Origin: Ornithodoros turicata
Taxonomy: Eukaryota > Arthropoda > Arachnida > Ixodida > Argasidae
NCBI RefSeq assembly: GCF_037126465.1
Contig: NC_088209.1
Location: 10,424,052-10,488,051, forward strand
DNA: 64,000 nt
Direction of reading: 5' to 3'
Positions 54,817 through 64,000 of this stretch are shown here, piece by piece. The notes beneath the pieces were generated by a model, which was not told the DNA's origin, did no database searches, and saw only the letters and a list, made by a program, of their open reading frames with translations. A program made the position numbers and the translations under genes. How positions within the stretch are numbered: position 1 is the first letter of the stretch; each line of letters starts with the position of its first letter.

Positions 54817-55075
54817 CCTAAGGTACAGCACTTTTAAGGTACTGCCGTCTTACAGGTACCCCCGTATAAAGGGTACAGCCGTCTAGCAGGTACAGCCGTA
54901 TAAGAGGTACAGCCGTCGAGCAGGTACACCCGTATAAGAGGTACAGCCATTTTAGAGGTACCGTCGTCTAAAGGGTACAACCGTTTAAGAGGTACAGCCG
55001 TCTAACAGGTACGCCTGTCCAAGAGGTACAGTTGTCCAAGAAGTATACAGTCCTCGCAAGAAGTACAGTCAGTCA
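54817..55075 (+). repeat. 18-bp minisatellite (GGTACAGCCGTCTAAGA type)
   Basis: About 14-15 units of AGGTACAGCCGTMTAARA with drift, at the left end of the 2.86-kb element. Confidence 0.82.
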
Positions 55076-56219
55076 CACAACGGAGAGGAACATGTTTGTT
55101 GTGACATAATCGGCACGTGACGTATCGCACGCACAGCAAAATGCACGACGCGCATCATGTATTGTGCGTTTACGCCTTGCTATCGGTAGTGGTAATACAC
55201 ACTCTCCGAAGTGTGCATCTGTAACATACGCGAAGGTGACCAACGTGTTGCAAGCACATGCGGTACAAAGATAAAAGGCGATCTAAATACTGAACCGCTC
55301 TTTATTTGACCTTCGAGGATTTCAGCAGCTGCGAAAGCCGTGGCTTTCTGTACGGCTTTGGGAGTTCGTTGTCGCCCACAACATATATTTGCAGCAGGCC
55401 TAACAACTGCTCAAAAACAGCTAGGTATGTCAAGTTTTTTGCGTAGTAAACTGTCAAGCAGCAGAGCAGCGCAAACTCAAGCATGCCCGAACGGTTCTAG
55501 CTGCACAGCCTCTCCGTCACTACACCAAACAAGGCTACCCAAAAAAGAGTTTCGGTCCCGGAGAGACTACCTCTTCGGGGACGGTCTGGAGAGGAACGCC
55601 GCAAGTAGTTCGTGGTTGTGCCTTCCAAAAGGATTGTCTCAAACAAAGGAAGCAGTCCACATACCGTTGATATCGGGTCATATACTTCGAGTTTTTTTTT
55701 AAAAGTAAGAATATGTACACATCGGCGAACGTCGGCGATTCTTTTTCTTTCATGGCTGAAAAAGCCGCCAGGATGTTGGTCATCTCCACCATTGCTTGAT
55801 CAAAGCTTTTGCGGAATCTAACGTCGAATTCCAGCATCAGCTGAGAAACCAATGAAGTTTAGATATAAGAGATAAAACTACACTGTCGGCTTGAGCAGTA
55901 GCAGCACAGCAAAGCGGATCACTTCGCTTGATTTATTTCGATCGTATGAATAATTAGTGTTGACAAACTACATTACTAACACGACAAACTACATCGCTAC
56001 GTCGTTAAGTGAAGACGTCATTCTGACCCATGAGTGTTTTGCCGATTGGCTACTCTTGGTGCCTGACTTTCCAGCAAAGCAATGTATCAAGACGGTCAGA
56101 TTTCGCTCCAGTATAGAATGATAATTTTATTCCTTACCCGGAGAGCTGGATTCCAAAGAATCCATTGGAGGTGACCATGCCATGGGGTAGTAGTGTTCGT
56201 TAATTGACTGACGGGGGTA

Positions 56220-56483
56220 CAGTGGCGCGCAGACTTGTCTTGACCAGCGGAGCGCGTGTCATTGGCCGCTGATAGGCAGCTGGAAGCAAGGTTAGGATGA
56301 TCCACTATCACCTTGAAGGGAGGGTCGGTACGCACAGCGGATGAGTTCGCGTTTCGACATCTCCGTTGTGCGTACCGACCCTCCCTTCAACGGGATAGTG
56401 GATCATCCCAATCTCGTTTCCAGTTGTCTATCAGCGCCCGATGACACGCGCTCCGCTGGCTAAGGCAAATGTGCGCGCCACTG
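56220..56483. mobile_element. Fold-back MITE with CAGTGGCGCGC ends
   Basis: TA flanks. The ends CAGTGGCGCGCAGACTTG and (inverse) CAGTGGCGCGCACATTTG frame arms of about 120 bases that pair nearly throughout around TTCGCGTTTCG. Nested in the 2.86-kb element. Confidence 0.78.
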
Positions 56484-57589
56484 TATCTACATCGAAAAAT
56501 ACTTCAGCGCTACAGCTGGGACGATAACCTTCAGCACTAGACAAGCCTGAAATCATACACTGACGTGGAACGCTTCTAGGTTGTTACAACCCTCAATACA
56601 ATCGCTTACGCACTCTTGCAAGCTACCGTTCACTACGCTCACCCTAGGGTAGTGCACGTAGTTCTAGCGGAAATGAACAACGTTAAAGAGCGACTTAGCA
56701 TCAGCAGGTACACCTTCCCGGCCTTTCCATGACCCTTAACCGGCAATTTAACCGTGCGAAGACGGCGGCTTCCTGATCACAAATAACCTTCACACGCGGA
56801 CGCGGCTGCACTTATAACGTATGTTTCTTCCGTAGGTATCAAAGGTTCGATTCGCTAGATATTAGGCAAGATAAACAAAAAATAAGACACTGACCCGCCT
56901 GACCTCATGAAACCACTGGAAGGTATGGCTTGTCAGTTCGTTGACAGCTTATCTGTTCCGGAATGTTCTTTTTCTTTTAGTTTTCATGTTGGCCAAAAGA
57001 AAACCTCCCTCCTTCACGAACACACAGAGAGAGTTTAATCTGTTTCTATTTTATCAATGTAAATACCCAATTAGCAATAAACATCACATATACAGAGCGG
57101 CATTTTCACTGTCTAGCCTGTGTTCGTAATATACTTGAAACAAATGCAGACAATTTAAACAAAAGTACCACGGTTGAGGCTCTTTAGCTGACGACATAGA
57201 CAGGAAACGTTTTACCATCTGCCGTGAATGAAACAATCATAGTTGTAAATCAACAGCTAATCTTTATCTCAGAGCCCGTGCGATGTACATGCATTATAAG
57301 ACTGCATCGAAACCTTTGGGGCGTTACATGAACGCAAGAAGTGCTGAAAGCAGCGGAAAGCACAATAAGATTTTGCGCAAGAGGTACTGCTTTATACGGT
57401 ACAAGTCACGGTACCTCATAAACTGACCGTGTACCCAATGAATATGCTTGTACCTCATACATAAAAAGCGAGATCCTTTGTCTAGCCCAGTACCTCTTAA
57501 AGCAACTGCGGAAAAGCACCGATGTACGTGATATTTACAAGGTACGGCTCGATATAAAGTACGTAATAAGGTACCGATTTTAGAGTGTA

Positions 57590-57820
57590 TTATAAGCTGC
57601 CAAAAGACCAAGTAGTGCGAAGCTCTTGGCTGACAGCGACAGCGGTGCCTGCTAAATTCCACTCCAAGGATTTTGTTCACGAATGTTATCATAGGTTACG
57701 CGCGACTCCGGAGGCAATTTGGAATCTCGGCACGAAATCGTTAGATGAAAATCTGAGGTGCCCGACACACAAATTTTGAACGTTCCACGGAGGATCAAGG
57801 CAAAAAACGAGAGCAAAAAG
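57590..57820 (+). pseudogene. THAP-like exon 1, 3' part
   Basis: It continues in the frame of the 5' part (YKLPKD, RSSW, FHSKDF) until a stop at 57777-57779. The -1 frame starting at 57758 instead gives VPDTQILNVPRR and a lysine-rich end, reaching the splice donor GTAAGT at 57821. One deleted base would explain both. Confidence 0.55.
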
Positions 57821-57953
57821 GTAAGTCGAGGTTCAGATATAAAAATAGCAAGCTCCGTGAATTGATTGTGCAGCTGTCCTACTGATATTACTCTGATATA
57901 ACCACGATTAACAACACAAAAGTATTGACAATCTAACTTTTGAATTACCACAG

Positions 57954-58050
57954 GTGCACGCTGAAGGCGGAAATGAAGCAGGATCTGGCATGCACCTGGT
58001 GCATGAAGAAATTGCTGACGCGTTAGTTGCAGTATATTTGCCACCAACAG
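57954..58050 (+). pseudogene. THAP-like gene, exon 2 remnant
   Basis: The acceptor TGAATTACCACAG precedes an open frame in phase 0 with the repaired exon 1: VHAEGGNEAGSG, HLVHEEIADALVAVYLP. From about 58051 the sequence is CAA-rich and matches the minus-strand tail of the adjacent LINE. The frame stays open to 58109 but is probably not original gene sequence there. Confidence 0.45.
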
Positions 58051-58768
58051 GTACAACAACAACAATAAATGAAGAAGTGACGATGACATGGGATGTTTCT
58101 CCGTGGTAGCCACAGGACCCTACCCCACTTCACAGTGCATGGTTAATATGAGAGGATGAATTATGGTGAGATTGAGGCGACGACAGGTCGGAGTTCTGTT
58201 TAGAGCTCTTCGAGTAGTCCAGTGGCTTGCATGAAAGCAAAAAGGGAGCGAAGAGCCCAGCACTGATGCGCAGGGGAGCTCCATGGGCCAAGTGCTTTGG
58301 ACAGGCTGAATGGTCTATGGTCGAGGAGTTCAAGTTGGCGTCGAAGTACCCGGCGTTCAGACGTGTACCGCTCACAGTCCTCGATGATATGGGGGATCGT
58401 AGCTGGGGTGCGGCAAGCTAGGCGCAGCGCCGTGTTACTGTAACCCAGCTTAACACGGAATACAGGGGTGAAGGCGACGTTGAGTCGTAGACGCCGCAGG
58501 AGTGGCGTAAAGCTGCGAGGGAAGCCACCTGGCATCCTAAATGATAATGACGGGTCCACTGCATGGAGGAACGACCATTGAGTGACGTCATGCAGCCATT
58601 GCTGGCGGGCCAGGGGTGACACCAACGCAGACAAGTAGGAGGCCCTATCTCCGTTGGAGAGGTTAATGGGCACGGCTCTGGAGATACGGCGGGCCGCAGC
58701 AGCCGACAAATCTGCCTCTTTGTTGCCCCGAATGCCGGTGTGGCCGGGGACCCACTGTTGGGACTGAC
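58050..58768 (-). mobile_element. 5'-truncated LINE, 3' end of ORF2 and 3' UTR
   Basis: The minus strand begins inside RNase H with QQWVPGHTGIRGNKEADLS, continues as a LINE C-terminus (LRLNVAFTPVFRVKLGYS, then a Cys/His segment CRTPATIPHIIEDC) and stops at 58200. The 3' UTR ends in a TTG-rich tail near 58051-58066. The 5' end joins the broken Gypsy integrase. The type resembles arthropod I/R1-group LINEs with RNase H. Confidence 0.78.
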
Positions 58769-58775
58769 TGTTGGG

Positions 58776-60967
58776 TCACCCGTGGGCGACTACCATCTGC
58801 TCAATATCTTTGTCAAGTCCAGGCCAATATATAATATTTCGAGCGACGCTCTTTGTCAGTGTGACACCTCTAAGGGACATGTGAAGTTTTCCAAGCACCT
58901 CAGCCCGACAGACTTTTGAGATGACTAAGCGTTGTCGAAAGCAGACACAGTTATTACTGAGGTATAGCTCATCCCTGATTGAGTAGTACGGCCTAGCTGC
59001 AGAATGCACACCAGAAAGGTGCTTAGGCCAACCATGTCTGATGTATCTGGTGACTTGCTGCAGGGCAGGGTCTCTTGCTGTTGCTTGTTGAATTTCAGTC
59101 AGCTTGGATGAAGATGCATGCACAAGGGTGCATACCAGATGACCTGGATCATAATCAGACGTGGTGACTGTCGCAGTATGGTCAGGGGCTCTTGAAAGAG
59201 CATCTGCCACAGTTAGAAGCTTCCCTGGTACATAAAACAGTCCGACATCATAGCGCTACAGGCGGAGCAGAAGCCGTTGAAGCCTCGGGGACATTTTGTC
59301 AAAATCCTTCTTCTGAATAAAAACCAGGGGCTTCTGATCTGTTTCCACAGTGACCGTTCTTCCAAATGTGAAAGCGTTCACACGCAAATACAAAGCCATG
59401 GCAAGCGGCCATGGCAAGAAGCTCTTTTTCAATTTGTGCGTATTGTTGCTGAGGGGTAGTCAATGCTGCAGACGCATATCCGAGTGGTTTGTTGCATTGC
59501 ATGAGGACTGATCCCAGGCCATAGGAACTGGCGTCTGTTGATATCAGGATGGGCTTGTGTGGATCAAAGAATGCTAGCACTGGTGCTGTCATGAGAGTGC
59601 GTTTTAGGACGTCGAAGTCCTCAGTGTGCTGCTCCGTCCAATGCCAGGGTACGTCAGCCTTAAGAAGTTCTCGAAGACGACTTGTTTTCGTGGAAAAGTT
59701 AGGGATAAACTTGGTTAAGAACGTCACCATACCCAAGAATCGTAGAAGTTCAGGCTTGTCCTTAGGCAGAGGGAGTGCCTCAATCGCTCTCACTTTCTCT
59801 GGGTCTAGTGCAATACCCTCTGGCGATAGTTCATGTCCAAGATAAGTGATCCTTGATAGACCAACCTGTGATTTTTCCTTGGTGAACTTTAGATTTGCTG
59901 CTCGAGCCGTCGTTAGCACCGCTTTGAGATGGTATGCGTGTCTTTCACGTTCCTGGATGCGATCAACACATCATCAAAATATGGTTTGCCAACCTGTTGG
60001 TGCTCAAACACAGAATCGATGGCTTGTTGAAAGAGTTCGGGTGCCACAGACAGTCCAAATGGTACTCTTAGGAAACGATAACGGCCCCATGGGGCAGTGA
60101 ATGTGCACATGTAGGAGCTTGGTTCATCGAGTGCCAGCTGCCAAAATGCGTGCTTGGCATCAAGAAGAGTGAACACCTTGCAGTTCGCAAGCCTAGCAAA
60201 GAGTTCTTCAACGACAGGAATGTCGTAATGTGGTCGTTTCACAGCAGCGTTTACGTTCCTGGGGTCCAGGCAAATCCTCACAGCCCCGTTTTTCTTGACG
60301 GATATTACGATGGGGTGAACCCATTCAGTAGGTTCTGTGACTTTTGCAATTATGCCACTTTTTTGCATGCGCTCCAATTCATCCTTTACTTGCTCTTCAA
60401 CAGCTTTCTGTTGAACAGAACTGTGCGGGGCGCTGTGACTGTAGGGACTGCGTCGTCACATAGGTGGATACTGTATGTGCCACGAAGTCGCCCAATTCCC
60501 GTAAACACATCTAGAAACTGTTGCAGGACATTATGCAAGCTGGATTTATCAGACGACATGTCAAGCTTGTGAACTCTCTGTAGAAGCTTGAAGTTGAGGC
60601 AGGCCACTGCTGCCAAAATTCGTTCATACTTGCCGTTGACAACAAAGAACTTAAAGTCACATTGCATGTCACGATAGGTGCAACTCAGTTCACAGGAATA
60701 GCAGATGTTTAAGTGTTCTCCATTGTAAGTTGACACTCTCACTGTCGTCTCGTTGAGCTGTGGTTGCCGGGACATTTGTGACAAAAGTTGTAATGAAATA
60801 ACATTCACATCTGACCCGGTGTATAACTTGAATGATACATTCATTCCATTCACATTGATGACTTCCTTCCACGTGTTTACCTCTGTAATGGACAGTGCAT
60901 TTGCAGTCGGCGATTTCTGTTGCGAGTGCTGACCTTCGGAGGTAACTTCTACGGTCGAGTACAGCAC
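58776..60967 (-). pseudogene. Gypsy pol remnant (protease, RT, RNase H, integrase start)
   Basis: The protease region (60967-60386) has YTGSD where the aspartic protease motif should begin with Asp, so the catalytic residue is lost. The RT (60377-59913) keeps VRICLDPRN, TLLDAKHAFWQL and YFDDVLI. The RT thumb and RNase H (59919-59299) include ITYLGHELS, ISTDASSYGLGSVL and QIEKELLAM. Frame changes fall near 60380, 59915 and 59365, and there is an in-frame stop near 59260. The integrase start (59210-58776) has HMSLRGVT and YWPGLDKDIE, and ends before the DDE core. Motifs place it in Ty3/Gypsy. Confidence 0.88.
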
Positions 60968-61044
60968 ATCTATTGTGACGTCATCGTCTCGAACACCTTT
61001 GTCACCATCATTTAGATGGAGTGTTTGGAACGTAAAATCTTCTG

Positions 61045-61919
61045 TTAGGTCCTCTGCTTCAAGGCTGCTGATGTTGCGGTTCCAGCGTTGTTGTTGACAG
61101 TAACGAGCAAAATGCCCAAATTTACCACAGGCACTACAGTGTTTCCCGTACGCCGGACAGCGGCGGCGTTCATGCAGAGTTCCACATCGTGTGCACGCCC
61201 TTCTGGGGTAGCCTCCTTGTTTAGTTTGACCTTGTTGAGAGGAAGGTACGTTGAATTGACGACGTTCTCCTTGCTGCTGCTTTCTTTTTGGATGCTATTG
61301 CTGAGGCCTCCGGTGTCCTCGACGTAAAAAGTCAACCGTTGGTACAACCTCCTGCGGTGATGCCGCCGCGGCATTTAACGAAGTGACATGTTGTTTGGAT
61401 ATTTCAGTCGCCTTGCAAGCGTTGATTATCTTCGGCAGTGTGAGCTGCTTCTCTCGAAACAATCTTTGCCTGAGTGCACTGTCTCGAATGCCGAAAATTA
61501 TTATATCCCCAATAAGCCGATCACACTGGTTTCCAAAGTCACATTTGGCTGCCTGTAGCCTGAGCTGCGCCACAAATTCATCCACTGACTGCCCTTCTTT
61601 CTGGACCATGACGTTGAATAATGCTGCCGCTTGCGTCGTGTTCTGGTAGAACGAATACCTCGTAGCGAATATCGTCAAACTTGGCAAGTATGGCGTCCAC
61701 GGTCTCTTGTGCAGGCGGCGCGAAGTTGAACGTTTTGACAATGTTACGAGCTTGTGGACCAATCACGTGAAGTAGTAGGGCTCGACGAGTGCTTGCTGGC
61801 TTACTTGAGTATTCACACGCCTCTTCATACAAAAGGTAGGCAGACTTCAATTCAGCCCACGCTTGCGCCAGGTTGTTTCCGGGTGTAAAGTGCAGCGGTT
61901 GAATGAGGAGAAATGCCAT
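61045..61919 (-). pseudogene. Gypsy gag remnant (capsid region and two zinc knuckles)
   Basis: The gag start is MAFLLIQPLHFTPG. A frameshift near 61690 changes frame before the capsid-like block EGQSVDEFVAQLRLQAAKC. A stop at 61295-61297 follows in the second frame. Beyond it, still in that frame, are two Cys/His knuckles: CTRCGTLHERRRC and CSACGKFGHFARYC (61108-61205). The second frame is also that of the protease, so gag and pol were probably one long frame. The product would bind and package element RNA. The frameshift and stop make it non-functional. Confidence 0.8.
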
Positions 61920-61954
61920 GTCCTACGTTGCTGTGGTGCTGTGTGGGTTCGTTA

Positions 61955-61972
61955 AAGTAGATTCTGACACCA
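61955..61972 (-). promoter_or_regulatory. Primer-binding site, probably tRNA-Leu
   Basis: On the minus strand TGGTGTCAGAATCTACTT directly follows the LTR. TGGTGTCAG is complementary to the 3' end of tRNAs ending in CTGACACCA, as several leucine tRNAs do. Assignment to Leu is from memory. Confidence 0.65.
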
Positions 61973-62152
61973 TGTTATGTCCTGGTTGAGTCGATGGAGT
62001 TGGATTGAATGCAGCTTGTTAGTTGCGGCAGGGTTAGTAGCAGTCAGATGATGTGCGGCCGTGTTTTTTTATTGAACCACAGACGACCTATGTTGCCAGC
62101 CTTGGCAATACATCACAAACGTTGTGGGGCGCTACAAGAGAACTACATAACA
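61973..62152 (-). repeat. 5' LTR of the Gypsy element (180 bp)
   Basis: The LTR has TG...CA ends with 7-bp inverted termini, TGTTATG and CATAACA. An AATAAA signal lies on the minus strand at 62068-62073. The LTR is short. The primer-binding site follows immediately with no spacer. No second LTR was found in the window. Confidence 0.85.
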
Positions 62153-63740
62153 GAGTGCTGAATACTTGAAACGGAGCGTTTTGGCTCGTCGTTTTCCGCA
62201 ATTGTTGAAAACATTCCTGATTACTAATAAGTGGGACTGATTAACTCACAGCCGGACGCACACATAACAACAAGTTCGCTGAGGTTGGTGCGGCTTCGTT
62301 ATCTTGTTACGTTGGACGAAAGTATCTCGAGATACGTATGTTGTCGCGGGCCAAACCTGTCCATGTTCGGTGCAACGTGCTACATCAATAATAATGCGTG
62401 TCTAAACGACGCGAGACAACTGTGTCAACATATGCAGGCGCTTTCTGTGATGAACCTGAAAGGTTATGCTCAAAATTATACACGGGCGTTCCCAGAATTT
62501 TTTTTTTTTTGGGTGGGGAGCGTGCAATCCCCACCTCTTTCTGGAGGCAGACGTTGTGGACTCTGCGGGCGTTCAGAGGTTCCTGTTATGATATCTGGGA
62601 ATAATCATTAAGACCTATGACTGAAGAGGACACTATCCTTCACAGGCGACCTGGCATCTCTTGGAGGGGCCCACGGACCCTCTTGCCCCCCTCTCGGTAA
62701 GGACCATGCGAAGTACCCTTACGTTTTCGTAGCATATAGAGGATAGCTTCTTTTCACCATAATGTAGGGTAATATGTTGAGTTATCGGATAAGCTGTGAC
62801 ACCTACGTCAACAATGTTCCCCTAGAAGTCCTACCAGAACGCACATTTCTCCAGAGCGTCACTGGTGCCATTTCCCACCTCTGTGATGCCGACAATGGCA
62901 AGCTCTTCCAACACTACCGCCACTACCACTCGGGTAATTTGTGCGGAATGCATCGCGTAGAGGCAAAAATTGTGGAGGCGTGCGGCCTCCGTCACAGTTT
63001 TTATTCTTTTTCTTTCCTCATACAAATTTCTGACAAGCGATTAGAGTGCTGGTGCAGCCTCGCGAATGCGCATTAATATCTGAACTGAAACCCAAAATTT
63101 AGACGCCTAATTTAACCACTTAAATACAATATGACCACGGAAGTTTTAAAAAAATGTCTTCGGACGTATTCCTCAACTCTTCTTTGCCAACGCTAGCTAA
63201 CATTATTAAGCTCGCATTGCGTCGCTACAGAAATCGCGGAAAAGTTCTAAGTTTAGTGGAACCTTACTGAAACCTGGCCACATTTTCTCATCATCGACAG
63301 CATCCTCATTCCTCACAGGGTACACAATAGGTACACAAACACACACAACACTACAGTCTAGAAGGTGCTTGGATAGAATAATCCACTTTTAACTTGTTAA
63401 TCCACTTAACCTGTCTGGCTGACCTTTCTCTCGTTCCTCTTCTTTGTTTGTTTGTTTTCATTAAACATATCCCCCCCCTCCACACACTTTTAAGATCGTT
63501 TTTGATTTCAGGCACCCTGCAATGTGGTGTTTTATACGGAATGCACCGAATTAATCATATTTCAGGGTGTAAATGTCATGGTGTCATGCAACATGCACGT
63601 ACATAAAAATGATATGAAATGATGTAAAATATTGTATACATGTATACTCCATGTATACTATGCTAGAAACTGGGCACGGAAGGATGATGTGCACTGACAA
63701 TAAGTAAATGATTAAATGAAGTTCTACCCAAACTACAGCT
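62153..63740 (+). repeat. Large dispersed repeat, copy C (3' part)
   Basis: It begins exactly at the outer edge of the Gypsy LTR with GAGTGCTGAATACTTGAAAC, equivalent to 48335 in copy A, and runs to AAGTTCTACCCAAACTACAG (copy A 49926-49945). The left portion of copy C is missing. Confidence 0.72.
63393..63485 (+). mobile_element. Very short retroposed LINE tail with target duplication
   Basis: Repeat copy C is interrupted relative to copies A and B by CTGTCTGGCTGACC, a T-rich run, ATTAAAC and a C-run. ACTTTTAA occurs on both sides (63385-63392 and 63486-63493), as expected for a target-site duplication. Confidence 0.6.
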
Positions 63741-64000
63741 GATATTCCACACCTTCTCCTCGACTGTCACAGATTCGACACCCCTCGAGTCACGCTGAGA
63801 CGACGCCTACTCGAGCTGCGGTGCACGGGCTTTTCTCTGGCCACTCTGCTCGCCCAGTACGACATCACACACAGCGGTCTGTGACCAAAGCAGTTCTGAC
63901 TTGCTTGAGCTATTCAGGTATTATGAACAGCCTGTGAACTCAGTCGTGCAATCTCATTCTTCAGTACCCCACTCTCACCCTCAACTCATGCTTTCCTTTT
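63741..64000 (+). mobile_element. LINE 3' end at the window edge
   Basis: The open frame ADIPHLLLDCHRFDTPRVTL continues to TGA at 63882-63884 and is a typical LINE ORF2 C-terminus with a partial zinc segment. The 3' UTR at 63930-63990 resembles 755-830 of this window. Confidence 0.65.

Larger units (their letters stand above)
54730..57587. mobile_element. 2.86-kb TIR element with GGTAC repeats, inserted in the THAP-like exon
   Basis: TA flanks (54728-54729, 57588-57589). The termini CACTCTAAAATGTGTACCTC and (inverse) CACTCTAAAATCGGTACCTT agree at 14 or more of 18 positions. Both ends carry many GGTAC/GTACC words, as transposase-binding repeats often do. The interior has no transposase-like frame. 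A fold-back lies at 56220-56483. Confidence 0.78.
54650..58050 (+). pseudogene. THAP-type zinc-finger gene, disrupted by a DNA element and a frameshift
   Basis: Exon 1 starts MPRRSCRKC (a C-x2-C pair) at 54650 and is interrupted at 54729 by the element at 54730-57587. It resumes at 57590. With one TA of the target duplication removed, the frame is continuous and reads on into YKLPKDQVVRSSW, which resembles the F/Y-x-x-P-K-D...W core of THAP DNA-binding domains. The expected C-x2-H pair is not clear (FHSKDF is in its place). A -1 shift near 57757 is needed to continue into a VP motif and a basic stretch, RRIKAKNESKK, ending at donor AAG/GTAAGT (57820). Exon 2 (57954 onward, acceptor ACCACAG) is in the same phase and runs into a LINE tail near 58050. 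THAP proteins are DNA-binding regulators or domesticated/active transposases; which kind this was cannot be said. Confidence 0.6.
58770..62152 (-). mobile_element. Truncated Ty3/Gypsy LTR retrotransposon
   Basis: Minus-strand order is complete 5' LTR, primer-binding site, gag with zinc knuckles, protease, reverse transcriptase, RNase H and the start of integrase (HHCC region). It stops abruptly at about 58770, where LINE sequence begins, so the integrase catalytic core, the rest of pol and the 3' LTR are missing. Several frameshifts and stops show that it is dead. The 5' LTR abuts repeat copy C directly, which marks the original insertion point. Confidence 0.9.

Noticed and set aside
57652..58113. 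153-codon minus-strand frame with a hydrophobic start.
   Set aside because: It is antisense to THAP exon sequence and its start lies in a LINE tail. No domain was seen.

Overview
The window is nuclear DNA of an arthropod, most probably a hard tick. There are no bacterial-type genes. Coding sequence is split by introns, and nearly everything else is transposable elements. The strongest indication of a tick is a four-exon gene (21.58-36.53 kb, plus strand) for a secreted six-cysteine, histidine-tailed peptide of the microplusin/hebraein family, which is known from ticks. Its exons are only 62-153 coding bases long and lie in about 15 kb of intron packed with nested mobile elements. A second recognisable gene is a broken THAP-type zinc-finger gene (54.65-58.05 kb, plus strand), split by a 2.86-kb DNA element and carrying a frameshift.

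Layout. 0-11.3 kb: LINE 3' remnants, GATTCG-rich and hAT-like MITEs, fold-back palindromes, minisatellites, and a direct tandem duplication (5.46-9.21 kb against 9.21-10.59 kb). 11.3-17.2 kb: a palindromic MITE, a tRNA-derived SINE, an element with AATAGACCTCT ends, a decayed hAT element that keeps a piece of transposase C-terminus, and two LINE fragments with RNase H. 17.2-21.5 kb: LINE tail, a hAT-type MITE with a SINE inside it, and a TIR element. 21.5-36.6 kb: the microplusin-like gene. Its introns hold a SINE, fold-backs and at least ten pieces of one hairpin MITE family, here called MITE-A, several of them nested in larger elements. 36.8-46.4 kb: LINE tail, one more MITE-A, an inverted pair of promoter-like repeats and a possible short transcription unit. 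46.4-54.2 kb: stretches dense in short dyads and two direct copies (A, B) of a multi-kilobase repeat. 54.2-58.1 kb: the disrupted THAP gene. 58.05-62.15 kb, minus strand: a LINE 3' end fused to a truncated Ty3/Gypsy retrotransposon with one complete 180-bp LTR and primer-binding site. 62.15-63.74 kb: a third copy (C) of the big repeat. 63.74-64.0 kb: another LINE end.

Recurring theme. Several element families with unrelated interiors share the terminus CACTCT-(T)AAA and are flanked by TA. They include MITE-A, the CACTCTTAAAAAAA and CACTCTAAG elements, a 161-bp element and the 2.86-kb element in the THAP gene. This suggests one transposase lineage mobilised many non-autonomous passengers. No source of that transposase was found here.

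Limits. Exon boundaries come from splice motifs, reading phase and cysteine spacing. Family spacings quoted for comparison are from memory. Element ends come from visible inverted repeats and target duplications. No database search was possible.
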